From positions 244,085 through 308,084 of the forward strand of contig NZ_JAENHK010000008.1 in NCBI RefSeq assembly GCF_016595215.1: DNA of 64,000 nucleotides. Reading direction: 5' to 3'. This document shows positions 53,944 through 63,800 of the stretch, in pieces. Numbering within the stretch: the first letter of the stretch is position 1; each line of letters opens with the position of its first letter. A model generated the notes under the pieces. That model was given only the letters and a program-made list of their open reading frames with translations. It had not been told where the DNA came from and ran no database searches. Position numbers and translations under genes: made by a program. This DNA is from Chryseobacterium paridis (GTDB taxonomy: Bacteria > Bacteroidota > Bacteroidia > Flavobacteriales > Weeksellaceae).

Positions 53944-54151
53944 ATAATTTTGTCAGAATTATTTTTAGTTAAGGTTATATGGAGTTTTTTTGTTGTATTT
54001 TTAATTTCATAAATAAAAATAGGATATACTGACACTAGTAACTAGCTCGTGTCTAAATTTAGTAACAGTTTATAGATTGATCCGGAATCGTTTCTTTCTC
54101 AGATCTTTCACTACATTTCTGTTTAAATCTGTAATTAATGATTAACAAACT

Positions 54152-54176
54152 TAAAGGCACATCAGCAAGTGGCCTT
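54152..54176 (-). terminator. possible terminator of the YodC-like gene
   Basis: AAAGGC..AC and GT..GCCTTT form an imperfect stem with an eight-base loop. On the minus strand only TTTAAG follows, so the T-run is weak. Confidence 0.45.
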
Positions 54177-54182
54177 TATTTC

Positions 54183-54359
54183 CTAATTTAATTTTAATAA
54201 AGCATTGTTATGAAAACTTCCGAATTTAAGGTCGCTACCAGAAAACCATACACAATTCCAAAAGCTTTTTCCTTCACTGCTGTAGTCATTAATTGTCATA
54301 AGTACATTTTCTTGTATGTCAGATTTCAATCGAACAACGTCTCCAATTTTTAATTCCAT
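54183..54359 (-). CDS. YodC-like small protein (DUF2158)
   Basis: A 58-residue protein beginning MELKIGDVVRLKSD and continuing with VLMTINDYSSEGKSFWNCVWFSG, in line with DUF2158/YodC proteins: a small beta barrel with an MxVG..V.LKSGGP-like opening and a C..W.F core. Its function is unknown. It lies among AT-rich sequence between the Kiwa-like pair and an XRE regulator. Confidence 0.72.
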   Translation of the reverse strand: MELKIGDVVRLKSDIQENVLMTINDYSSEGKSFWNCVWFSGSDLKFGSFHNNALLKLN

Positions 54360-54540
54360 GTTGATTAGTTTAAATTGTTATTAATTTTTATTAAAATAAA
54401 TATAATTCTTTTCTTTGAACTGAGAGGGAATGACTTTAGTTATTGTTTATATATTTAAATTTTACAAAACTATTTCTAAATTAACCAGATGAAAAATAAA
54501 TGGTGGTATTATTTAAGGTGGCAAAACCCATTGCTTCACT

Positions 54541-54654
54541 TTAACCTTTGAGACAAACTTTCAAGGTTTTTATAAAAATATCTAAATGTTCATTAGTCAT
54601 TGTTATTTCTTTCACAGTGTTACAATTTGTAATTTTGCAAATAATGTTGTTCAT
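54541..54654 (-). CDS. possible 37-residue peptide
   Basis: A frame reading MNNIICKITNCNTVKEITM and ending in TLKVCLKG. It has three cysteines and an ATG, but no ribosome-binding site and no recognisable family, so it may not be real. Confidence 0.25.
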   Translation of the reverse strand: MNNIICKITNCNTVKEITMTNEHLDIFIKTLKVCLKG

Positions 54655-54785
54655 GATTATTAGTTTATTTTTAAAACCAAAGATTATATAATTCTAGATC
54701 CTTACTTACTATTTTCAAACTTAGTAAATAGAACACGTAAAAACCAAATTTTCTTTATATTTGTATAAAGCACAACAGAACCACT

Positions 54786-55151
54786 ATGGAAAAGCTAAGA
54801 AGTCTAAGAAAGCAGCGAGGGTACACTCAGGAATATATGTCAAAAATCTTATCAACGGATGTGTCCAACTATTGCCGAAAGGAGAGTGGTGATGTCAAAA
54901 TATTTGAGGATGAGTGGGAAAAGTTGGCTAAGGCTTTGGATGTTTCTGTAGAGGACATCAAGGAGGAGAGAGGTGCTCAGATTCAGCATAATGAAAACTC
55001 TACCTTAAATGATAGTGCAAGTATCAATTATAATCAATTTTGTAATGTTCCCAATTACTTATTAGAGAATCAACAGGAATATATCAATCTTCTTAAAGAG
55101 CAGATCGAAGTTTTAAAAGAAGAAAATAAAAGGTTAAAATCTGGAAAATAA
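54786..55151 (+). CDS. XRE-family helix-turn-helix regulator
   Basis: A 121-residue protein. The helix-turn-helix is residues ~3-60 (LRSLRKQRGYTQEYMSKIL, SNYCRKESGDVKI, WEKLAKALDVSVEDI). The C-terminal 35 residues are a coiled coil (LLKEQIEVLKEENKRLK) for dimer formation. TATATTTG 22-30 bases upstream is a -7 element without a clear -33 match. Such short regulators often accompany peptide or defence loci; the target is unknown. Confidence 0.88.
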   Translation: MEKLRSLRKQRGYTQEYMSKILSTDVSNYCRKESGDVKIFEDEWEKLAKALDVSVEDIKEERGAQIQHNENSTLNDSASINYNQFCNVPNYLLENQQEYINLLKEQIEVLKEENKRLKSGK

Positions 55152-55212
55152 ATCTGTTTCATAAAACAGATCATTCATATACATACTGCTTCCAACGAGG
55201 CAGTATTTTTTT
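55152..55212 (+). terminator. two hairpins, second is a terminator
   Basis: ATCTGTTT/AAACAGAT (55152-55171) is followed by ATACTGC (55183-55189) / GCAGTAT (55200-55206) running into seven T residues. Confidence 0.8.
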
Positions 55213-55359
55213 GTGGTAAATACAGTTTTCCTATATTCATTATTTCATAATTACAATAGTAAAAAAGTCTTAGTTTTTATATCTTTATTTGAAAAATTCA
55301 GTAGATAATTTAAGATATAAGTATTTGTTAATTAATGTGTTAACATAATAAAATTTTTC

Positions 55360-55389
55360 TTGATTGTTTGATTTGTATTTTTATATTTG
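55360..55389 (+). promoter_or_regulatory. promoter of the leader-peptide gene
   Basis: TTG at 55360-55362, 19 bases, then TATATTTG at 55382-55389. The gene start is 28 bases further on. The spacing matches the Bacteroidota consensus although the -33 element is only CTTG. Confidence 0.6.
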
Positions 55390-55416
55390 ATATTTAACTT
55401 TAAATATTTAAACACA

Positions 55417-55629
55417 ATGAAGAATTTAAAAAAATTATCTCGTAGTGAACTTAAAAGCTTAACAGGAGGGAGGCGCCCCCAAACCTGGATTGCAGATACA
55501 TCTTGTGGCTTAACTGCTACCACGACTCAGGATTGGACTCCACAACAAGCTAGTGAATGGCGTGAAAGGGTGGAAAAAATCAATTGTCCTCCACCTACTA
55601 ATTCTGGTCCCAGCACCCATCTTGCCTGA
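55417..55629 (+). CDS. Gly-Gly leader peptide (70 aa) next to a GLPGLI gene
   Basis: The peptide begins MKNLKKLSRSELKSLTGG, the same leader as three other small genes in the window. This fixes the start at 55417 even though the frame is open further upstream. The ~52-residue core is Thr- and Pro-rich with two cysteines (DTSCGLT and KINCPPPTN). It lacks the Cys density of the others. The next gene encodes a GLPGLI protein, an arrangement seen elsewhere in this group. A secreted peptide is likely. Confidence 0.8.
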   Translation: MKNLKKLSRSELKSLTGGRRPQTWIADTSCGLTATTTQDWTPQQASEWRERVEKINCPPPTNSGPSTHLA

Positions 55630-55647
55630 TAATTAATCTAAAATTAA

Positions 55648-55681
55648 GCGCTTATAGTGTAATAATCTGCACTATAAGTGC
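55648..55681 (+). promoter_or_regulatory. 12-bp hairpin just before the GLPGLI start codon
   Basis: GCGCTTATAGTG (55648-55659) pairs with CACTATAAGTGC (55670-55681), with one G-U pair, around a 10-base loop. It ends eight bases before the ATG at 55690 and has no T-run. It may lower expression of the second gene relative to the peptide, or stabilise the peptide mRNA. Confidence 0.55.
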
Positions 55682-55689
55682 CATTTATT

Positions 55690-56553
55690 ATGAAATCATC
55701 ACTCATCAATTATCATAAAAAACTACTCCAACTATTCATTGTATTGTATAGTCTTTTACCTTATGCTCAATCATACAAGCAGGATACTTTACGGAGTGAA
55801 TTTACTTATCAGTTAAAAGCTAAATTCGATACACGAACTGATTACAGACATGAAGAACTATTTTCATTGCAAATAGGAGATCATCGCGCATTTTTCGCAA
55901 GTGTTCCATCGCTGAAAGGTGATTCGGTAATGGCTAGTTCAGGAACAACGACAAATAACCCCGATGGAAGTATAACTCTTGGTTTCAAAAAAGGAATTGT
56001 TATTCCAAAAACCAATTTTAACTTTACCATCGTACAATCCAATGAAAACATACAATACTTTGCACTCGTTGCCATGTCATTACTCACTTATAAAGAGTCA
56101 GTAATAAAAAATTGGAAACTTGTGGATGAAACAAAAATAATCAGTACCATCAATTGTAAAAAAGCAGAAGTTACTTTCAAAGGAAGGAACTGGATTGCAT
56201 GGTATTCCCCCGAAATTCCTTTACCCTATGGTCCTTATAAATTTAGTGGTTTACCTGGACTCATCATTAAAATAACAGATGATAAAGGTGATTTTGATTT
56301 TGAACTTATAAAATCTGTTTCGAGTTCTAAATTGAAAGGAAAATTAGTTAATATCAGGAAAAGCAGATATACCGAAGGTATAGAAACGACACAGCAGAAA
56401 TTGAAACAGGCATTAAGAAATGCTGATGCTAACGCAGCTGCTGTACTAGCAAGCCAGGGAACGACTATTATAAAAGGACAAGAAGTAATTAGACAGAGAG
56501 AAAAAGAAAGAGAACAAAATAGACAATATGAAAATCCAATAGAATTGGAATAA
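55690..56553 (+). CDS. GLPGLI family protein
   Basis: A 287-residue exported protein: signal peptide MKSSLINYHKKLLQLFIVLY ending near PYAQ, then a beta-rich domain. The family motif GLPGLI is seen as KFSGLPGLIIKITD near residue 195, preceded by a conserved WYSPEIPLPYGPYKF. The C-terminal 40 residues are highly charged (QEVIRQREKEREQNRQY). The start at 55690 is chosen since a GTG upstream lies inside a hairpin. The GLPGLI family (TIGR01200) is Bacteroidota-specific and of unknown function. Confidence 0.88.
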   Translation: MKSSLINYHKKLLQLFIVLYSLLPYAQSYKQDTLRSEFTYQLKAKFDTRTDYRHEELFSLQIGDHRAFFASVPSLKGDSVMASSGTTTNNPDGSITLGFKKGIVIPKTNFNFTIVQSNENIQYFALVAMSLLTYKESVIKNWKLVDETKIISTINCKKAEVTFKGRNWIAWYSPEIPLPYGPYKFSGLPGLIIKITDDKGDFDFELIKSVSSSKLKGKLVNIRKSRYTEGIETTQQKLKQALRNADANAAAVLASQGTTIIKGQEVIRQREKEREQNRQYENPIELE

Positions 56554-56895
56554 AGCAGAATCGCAAAATTGCGGAATTGCAAAATCGATTTTATATTAGT
56601 TAAAGTGAATAATCTTTGATTTCTTAATACTGTAAAATTGCGAAATCGCGAAAAGGCAAAATTGCTTTTATTGGTTGTAAAATTGCGAAATCGCAGAAGG
56701 GCAAAATCGCTTTTATATTAGGCAATAATTAAAACCCTTCATCTTTTAAACTAAACTTACAATCCGAACCTAACACTGGAGAACTCGTAACAATTAACCC
56801 AAACCCTACACCCCGAATCTCGTAACTCGGATCTCCAACCCTCCATTTTCAACTTTCAACTTTCAATTTTCAACTAATAAAACATTATTTAATAA
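56554..56895. repeat. dispersed intergenic repeat, copy 2 (inverted)
   Basis: This is the inverted counterpart of 431-859: GCGAAATCGC / GCAAAATTGC words (reading as the complement of the first copy), CCCTTCATC, CCAAACCCTAC, CCGAATCTCG, and a final TTTTCAACTTTCAACTTTCAA run. The order is the same once reversed. No gene is visible in it or in the 140 bases that follow. Confidence 0.6.
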
Positions 56896-57033
56896 ACATT
56901 GTATTTCCGTGTTTCTACGTAAATCACTATTTGGTTATTTATACTCTACTATTTCTTTCGGTTTCTCCGTTACTTTGGTCTGTTCGCAGAACTGAAAGTT
57001 TATATAAAGACCATAAAAAACTAAAATAGTATC

Positions 57034-57987
57034 ATGAAAATTATTACCATCACATTACCCTTATCTCCGGATTATCACAATGAGTCCGCAGATCTTAAGA
57101 AAACAGGATATACTATATCCTTTGAATTGCAAAACGGAGTACATACGGTAGACACTCCATCAATACCTGTTGGAAAGTTGTCGTATCTTAATAATACCAA
57201 TCTGATGGCTCAGCTTTCTTTTACATACGATTATGATGAAGAAAATCAGGTGATCACGATCAGTGGACCGGAATATACTGCAGAAGATGCTGTTTGTCTG
57301 ACCACTTTTCCGGAAGGAACGTCGGAATACGCTTATCAAAGAGGATCAAAAACGAAGATCAGTACTCCTCAGGCATTGTATAATCCCAACTGGAACTATA
57401 ATACGCCGATGACTCCTCATCTGGATGCACTTTTTGCAGATACGGTGAAAGATGCCAATAATACTTTGATCGATGCTTTCCTGAGGGAAAATTTGACCGT
57501 TCAGGTGAAGACTCCACCTCCTGCAATAACTCCAGAGGAGCATGATGATCTTCAGGTGGTTTATAAGGACGGTTGGTTTGCTGGTTTTTATAACCCTGAA
57601 GAACATTACGGAGATGAATTCGTAAAAAGATCGGTATATTCCGTGTGGGGTGGAGAAGTAACCTTCAACAAAAATGAGAATTTTGCCAATGTTATCGGTA
57701 GTACCAACGATCCCAAAATTGCTGGAAAATCATGGCTTAAATTATGGAGCGACCAGTTTGGAATATATCCCGCAAGCTGTAGTTCCCTCAATTATACTCC
57801 TGTTACCTGTAATACGAGCCTTGTGGGTGGTCATGTAATCCTTGGAAAAAAGGCACAAACAATACCAAAGGGATCCAACAGTGTTTATATTATGCCGATT
57901 TGCACTGCCCATAATAACAATAACAATGTCTACATGGCAGCTATTATTTACCAGAAAGGAATCTGGCTGAACAATTATCTCAATTAG
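57034..57987 (+). CDS. uncharacterised protein with HNH-like C-terminus
   Basis: I do not recognise this 317-residue protein. It has no signal peptide, and the first ~100 residues are beta-rich. The C-terminal 70 residues contain SCSSLNYTPVTC, LVGGHVILG, VYIMPIC and THNN-like TAHNNNNNVYM, an order (C..C..GGHV..PIC..HN) that recalls treble-clef/HNH-like zinc domains. The next gene is 39 bases downstream. A nuclease or a zinc-binding surface protein are both possible. Confidence 0.55.
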   Translation: MKIITITLPLSPDYHNESADLKKTGYTISFELQNGVHTVDTPSIPVGKLSYLNNTNLMAQLSFTYDYDEENQVITISGPEYTAEDAVCLTTFPEGTSEYAYQRGSKTKISTPQALYNPNWNYNTPMTPHLDALFADTVKDANNTLIDAFLRENLTVQVKTPPPAITPEEHDDLQVVYKDGWFAGFYNPEEHYGDEFVKRSVYSVWGGEVTFNKNENFANVIGSTNDPKIAGKSWLKLWSDQFGIYPASCSSLNYTPVTCNTSLVGGHVILGKKAQTIPKGSNSVYIMPICTAHNNNNNVYMAAIIYQKGIWLNNYLN

Positions 57988-58026
57988 GATTTTCATCAAA
58001 AAATAATAACCAAAAACTTCAACAAT

Positions 58027-58365
58027 ATGGTACATTTAACATTGCGGTCCGTTGAACAATGCATTATGGCTGCCTATAATCAATACCTGACAGGCAGAGA
58101 CGGAATTATTACATGTCCAACCATTGATAATGGAAAGGTAACCATTCAAACTATGATCCGGGCTTCTCAGTTCGATTGTGGTTTTGCTGGAAACCAAATG
58201 AGTAAAGCAGATAAGGACAACCTTAAACAATGGTGTAGTAGGAATCCAGGAGGAGGCTGGGCATTCGGATTCCGGGATACAGATTCTTCTCACCCGGATA
58301 ATGTGAACATTACCCTCATCAATAAAACAAATCTGATGTTCAATTTTCATGTTTATCTCTATTAA
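58027..58365 (+). CDS. uncharacterised small protein
   Basis: A 112-residue soluble protein unknown to me. It contains TCPTIDNGKVTIQTMIRASQFDC, GWAFGFRDTDSSHPDNVNITLINK and no signal peptide. It follows the previous gene after 39 bases in the same direction, so the two may be co-transcribed. A strong hairpin terminator lies 20 bases after the stop. Confidence 0.65.
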   Translation: MVHLTLRSVEQCIMAAYNQYLTGRDGIITCPTIDNGKVTIQTMIRASQFDCGFAGNQMSKADKDNLKQWCSRNPGGGWAFGFRDTDSSHPDNVNITLINKTNLMFNFHVYLY

Positions 58366-58386
58366 TCAGATTGTTTTTCCAAATAG

Positions 58387-58415
58387 GAACCCCGGTAACT
58401 TGTTGCCGGGGTTAT
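58387..58415 (+). terminator. terminator of the uncharacterised pair
   Basis: AACCCCGG and CCGGGGTT close a hairpin whose loop contains AACTTGTT; the stem is GC-rich. The T-run behind it is short. Confidence 0.7.
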
Positions 58416-58544
58416 TGCTGCAAGAGTTTTGAAAGGAATGAAATATTTTCAGAAGGTAAGATAAAACAAGTAGTAGGAAAAGTAGATGGGAATTGAAATT
58501 AGAAAATACCATTTTGACCGGTACGGCTATCTTAATCATGAACA

Positions 58545-58584
58545 AACAAATAGATCCGAGAAATTTCATTTTCTCGGATCTATC
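58545..58584 (-). terminator. terminator of the leader-peptide gene
   Basis: ATAGATCCGAGAAA and TTTCTCGGATCTAT form a long stem around a short loop. Read on the minus strand it is followed by TTTGTTTGTT. Confidence 0.8.
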
Positions 58585-58618
58585 ATTATCTTTTCGTTCT
58601 ACTTTAATTCAAAATGAA

Positions 58619-58786
58619 TTAACAGCTCGAAGGTGGTGAATTGGGGCAAGTCGCATTTTGACAATGATCCGTGTCCCATGCATTACAGCAACGAGCTCTT
58701 GGGTCCCAGCTGTTACATCCAATAGGTACATTCCCGCCTTTGATTGTTTTTAATTCTCTTTTGTTTAATTTTCTTAGATTTTTCAT
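58619..58786 (-). CDS. Gly-Gly leader bacteriocin-like peptide, Cys-rich (55 aa)
   Basis: Read as MKNLRKLNKRELKTIKGG followed by a core with NVPIGCNSWDPRARCCNAW and then HCQNATCPNSPPSSC. Six cysteines and a CC pair resemble the peptide at 22202. The leader is nearly the same as in the other three peptides in this window, but the gene is alone here. No C39 transporter or modification enzyme is nearby. The 458-base gap to its right is AT-rich and has no other gene. Confidence 0.8.
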   Translation of the reverse strand: MKNLRKLNKRELKTIKGGNVPIGCNSWDPRARCCNAWDTDHCQNATCPNSPPSSC

Positions 58787-59244
58787 AATTAATATTTTAA
58801 TTTGATTAATAAGTAAATATCCAAAATTATTTTAAATTATACAATAAATAGTGAATTGTGTTGTTTGTTTTTAATTGATTGTTTGCCTTTTGTAATAATT
58901 TTCTTAAAAAGGTGAATATGATAATTATTTTACTTAATGACATTGTCTTGTTCCAACTGATTATTAGAATTAGGAATTTAGGGAAATAAAATACAAAGAA
59001 TACCGTCCTGAAAAATTTTTTCATTTTTTTTGATTATCCCACATGTGTATTATAACACGACATATTTTGTCGCTTTTATATCGTGCCTTTCAGTGTGCAA
59101 AACGTAACAATTTAAAAATGAGAATTAAAAACATGATACAATTCATATTAAATCTTTTTAAAGTGAAATTAAGGGATACTAAAAAGTGTTAATTTTGCAC
59201 TATTTTAAATAGCCCTAAGTTAAACTAAAAATATACAGATAACT

Positions 59245-60882
59245 ATGCAAAAAATATATATGAGTGCATTAACCTTATGCGTTATTGCTACACTATATTC
59301 TCAAGAGATAGTCTGGCAAAAAGACATTAAATCTTCTACTCAGGATTTTCTAAGCCAGGTCACAACAACGATCGATCAGCAGTATTTGATTACAGGAAGT
59401 GTAATTCAGGCATCTAAAACCGAAGGAAAACAAAATAATGGTTACGATTTTCATTTAGTGAAATTGAATCAACAAGGTGAAAAAGTTTGGGAGAAATATT
59501 TTGCGGGGCAGAATCATGATTATTTATCTTCAACTGTAACAACTCAAGATGGTGGATTTCTTCTTTCAGGAACCTCATACTCAGGAAAAGGACTGGATAA
59601 AAAAGAGGATTCCAAAGGAGGATCTGATATTTGGCTGGTCAGAATTAACGAATTTGGTGATGAATTGTGGCAAAAAACATTGGGAACTTCTGCTGATGAA
59701 GAAGCTAGGGCTGTTATTCAAACTACAGACTTAGGATTTTTTGTAGCTGGGAATGTGCAAAGCTCCCTTCGAGAGCCTCAGGGAACTTCAACACAAAAAA
59801 TACAAACGATATCTGGTTACGGTTCAAAAGATGTCTGGATCACTAGGCTTGATAAAAACGGAAAAGAAATATCACAGTTTATTTTAGGAGGAAGAGGATT
59901 AGATGAAGTAGAGAAAATGATTCCAACGAAGGATGGAGGAGCATTATTAGGAATCTATTCAAGGAGTTCAGAGTTTCGAGTTTCCAGATCTGAGAATCAA
60001 AACTCAACCACAGGAGCCTCGAATCTAGTATCTCGTTACCCAAAAATAACCAACAATGAAGGAGAAGGAGACTACTGGATCGTAAAACTTTCTAAAGACG
60101 GAAAAGTAGAATGGGAAAAGAACTATGGAGGTAGAGGGGATGATCATTTAAGAACACTGGCTTTAACTTCAAATGGTTACATTGTCGGAGGAGAATCAAG
60201 AAGTGAGAGATCAGGAAACAAGACTGTTGGAATTGAAGAAGGAACTGATCTTTGGTTGATTTCTTTGAACGAAAGAGGAGATGAATTATGGCAGAAATCC
60301 TACAACTTTAAAAACAGAGACATTTTAATGGGGATGAGTGTTATTCATTCCGTAGATGATAAAACGTCTAAAGGAATTCTATTAGGAGGATACACTCAAG
60401 CAGAAGGAAGAGTAGAAACAGATGATGAAACATTCTGGATGCTATATCTGAATCAGGATGGTAATGAACAGTGGAGAAAATATGTAAAAGGAGAATCCAA
60501 AAAAGGAGAAGAAAGATTATCTGATATCAAATTAAACAGAGATGGTTCAATCATTTTAGCAGGAACCAGTGCAGAAGAGCTTGGAAAAGAAAACTGGAAG
60601 ATTGTAAAATTGGGAGATAAACAACTTGATCAATTGATTGAAAAACAAGATATCAAGATTTATCCGAACCCAGTATCAGATTATGCATATGTAGAAACTG
60701 GGTTTGAATTTAAAGAAGCTGATATTACGCTTTATGATATGGGAGGAAGACAGCTCCAAAACCTGAAAACTAAAAATAAAGTTACAAAGATCAATACCCA
60801 ATCTCTAATTCAGGGAGCTTATCTGGTGGTGATTAAAACTGATACTAATAAAACAGCTAATGCTAAACTTATAAAGAAATAA
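59245..60882 (+). CDS. T9SS-sorted repeat protein (beta-propeller-like)
   Basis: A 545-residue secreted protein with a signal peptide (MQKIYMSALTLCVIATLYSQ). At least six repeats of the form GGSDIWLVRINEFGDELWQKTLG / GEGDYWIVKLSKDGKVEWEKNYGG suggest a propeller-like surface domain. It ends in a type IX sorting domain (IKIYPNPVSDYAY... and the GAYLVVIKT strand). Two loops (59760-59815 and 59960-60045) contain words of the dispersed repeats found elsewhere in the window, apparently in frame. The next gene begins two bases after its stop. Confidence 0.88.
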   Translation: MQKIYMSALTLCVIATLYSQEIVWQKDIKSSTQDFLSQVTTTIDQQYLITGSVIQASKTEGKQNNGYDFHLVKLNQQGEKVWEKYFAGQNHDYLSSTVTTQDGGFLLSGTSYSGKGLDKKEDSKGGSDIWLVRINEFGDELWQKTLGTSADEEARAVIQTTDLGFFVAGNVQSSLREPQGTSTQKIQTISGYGSKDVWITRLDKNGKEISQFILGGRGLDEVEKMIPTKDGGALLGIYSRSSEFRVSRSENQNSTTGASNLVSRYPKITNNEGEGDYWIVKLSKDGKVEWEKNYGGRGDDHLRTLALTSNGYIVGGESRSERSGNKTVGIEEGTDLWLISLNERGDELWQKSYNFKNRDILMGMSVIHSVDDKTSKGILLGGYTQAEGRVETDDETFWMLYLNQDGNEQWRKYVKGESKKGEERLSDIKLNRDGSIILAGTSAEELGKENWKIVKLGDKQLDQLIEKQDIKIYPNPVSDYAYVETGFEFKEADITLYDMGGRQLQNLKTKNKVTKINTQSLIQGAYLVVIKTDTNKTANAKLIKK

Positions 60883-60883
60883 A

Positions 60884-63800
60884 ATGATGAAAAAAATATT
60901 TAAGCTAAAACAGAAAATAATAATACTATTAGCTATTATAGTATCATTGTCTTTTTGCTTTGGACAAAATGTACCAACAATAAAAACACCCCAAACTTAT
61001 AATATTGAAAAATTTGGGAATATTCCTGTTAGTCTAAATACAGGAAGTATTTCTTATGATATTGATCTATTCAATTATGAAAATATTTACAATGGAAATA
61101 GTTACAATATTGGATTAAAATATTATGGAACTGGATTTGTTCCTGCCAAAAAGTCTAATTATGTTGGATTGGATTGGTCATTAGACATAGGAGGAACAAT
61201 TAGTAGAGAAGTAAGAGGTTTACCTGATGATTTTTTTTCAGATTGGCCAAAAAGTCAAGGCCTATATGGACACTTGGAAGGGGCTAAAACATCTAATAAA
61301 ACCAATAATGATATATATAATTTTAATTATCCAATGTTGATGGGTGGTTCTGGAGGTATAGGAATTAAAACTGGAACCTATAGTTTTGAAATCGAACCAG
61401 ATAAATTTAATTTTAATTTTATGGGTAATAGCGGATATTTTTTTATTGGAAATGACATGAGGCCAATTATTGTTTCTGATAATAAAAATCTGAAAATTGA
61501 TATCTCACAACTCTCATCCAAACAACCCCTTAACCCACAATCAACTAATGGTTCTGCATGTTTAACCAAGCCCACTACAATATTAATTACGGATGAAAAG
61601 GGTATAAAATATTATTTTGGAGGCAATTATGAGAATTTAGAAATATCTTATAATTTATTACCACAACAAAGTTCAGAAAACAGATTTACAATCACTGCTT
61701 GGAATCTTTATAAAATTGAATATCCAAATTCTAATGTTCTTGAAATAAAATATCGTGCTGTAAATATAGTAGGGTCTGACAGAAACTTTTGTATAGATAG
61801 GGACAATATCTCTTTTAACACACAAGAGCCATTTCTTTTAATGTTTGATCATAACATGATTTTTAAGCAAGAGATTTCATCTACCAATGGAAATTATAAT
61901 ACTAGTAGTGGAAATCTTTTATATGACGGGACAATCTATTGGGGGAATAGTACTTCATATTCTAACGGCTCTACCACAACATATTCGGCAACTAAAAAAA
62001 GCCTTCCAAGCTCAATTACATTGAATGGAAAAAATTTAGTTACTTTTGATTTTGAACGATTTGAAAAATATCTACAATTCCAGACAATACCTTCTTTAAA
62101 ACTAAAAAATATAATATTTTACGATATAACAGGCAATAATGTAGTTAAAGAAGTTAACTTGAATTATTATAGATATAAGGACTATTTCTTTTTGGATAAA
62201 ATAAAAATGTTTAGAAAGGAACCACAATTACAAGATTTTCTACAAGAATACAGCTTTGATTATTATAATAAAGATACTTTACCTGATGAGAATACTGGAT
62301 TAATAGACTATTGGGGATATTTCAATAATAAACCTCGAATGAATATGATTCCTAATTTCACATTAAATAAAAATACTGGAGACTATATAGTTACGGATAA
62401 TACCCGAGAAGCAGACCCAACACTGTGTTCTACAGCACTTCTTAAAACTATTACATATCCAACAAAAGGAAAAAGCGAATTTATTTATGAGCCTCATAAA
62501 TACAGTGAAAAATTAGATAGAAATTCTTCTTCACAGTTTAAAAATACATTAATTCAGGCTGAAGGAATTGTAGGAGGAGGTCGTATTAATAAAATTATTA
62601 ATTATTCTAATGATGGATTCCAAACAGGGATAAAAGAATATAAATACATCACTAATTATTCTCCTAATGGGAATAATATAAAATCAAGTGGAATTCTGTC
62701 AAGCTATTATAGAAATTTAATCTACCTAAAAACACAAACTCAATTTAGTGTTTATGAAGAACTAAATGCCTATTCAGATAATATTATTGAGACATCAATG
62801 AACTCCTCACCCATATTATACTCTGAAGTTACAGAAATGGAAAGCGGTAAGGGATATACAAAGTATTATTTTACAGATTACAAAATGTATCCTGATATTC
62901 CTGATTATAAGTCAATTGATAATAATCTAAACAACTTTGATGTAAACTACTCTCCAGCTAATATGGGAAATATAAACCTTCCTTATCGATCAAATAATTA
63001 TAAAAGAGGAAAATTATATAAGCAAGAAATATATGATCAGAATTTTAATAAAATAAAATCAGCGAATACAGAATTTATAGATATATCGGAAGCTATCTCT
63101 AATAATTTTACTACTTATGTAGCTGATAGGCTACGAACAAAGTACTTTTTTAAATTGTTTGGAGGATCTTTTTCACCAAGTAAAACTATAACTGATGATA
63201 TTTTAAACAATAATGTATTATCGTCCAAATCAGAATATTTCTACCAATCAGCTAACGGATTAAATCTTTCGAGACTTAGAAATACTGATACAGATGGAAC
63301 AATACAGGAAAGTTCTTATCAGTATGCCCACGAAAAAAATAATCAAACACTCATAAATGCCAACATGGTAGGAATACCACTTCAAACAGAAATAAAGAAA
63401 AATGGAAAAATAATTTCTAATACAGAAACTAAATATGATAAACTTTATCCTTTACAGCTTTATCCGGGTTCTATTATTTCCTACAGCTTGGATAATAACA
63501 ATCCCGAAGCAGAAGTTACATTTGATCAATATGATTCTTCTGGTAATTTGGTACAATATACAACCAAACAAGGGATTCCTGTTACTTTAGTTTGGGGTTA
63601 TAATAACACTCAATTGATAGCTAAAATAGAAGGTATTGATTATGCTCATGCTTATTCTACAGTTTTAGTTACTGCCATAGCAAAGGCTAATTTGGATATT
63701 GATGAAGCTTCTGAACAAGTATTGATTACAGCATTAAATAATCTCAGATCAAATACGTTATATAAAGATTGTCTTATTACTACCTACACGTATAACCCTT

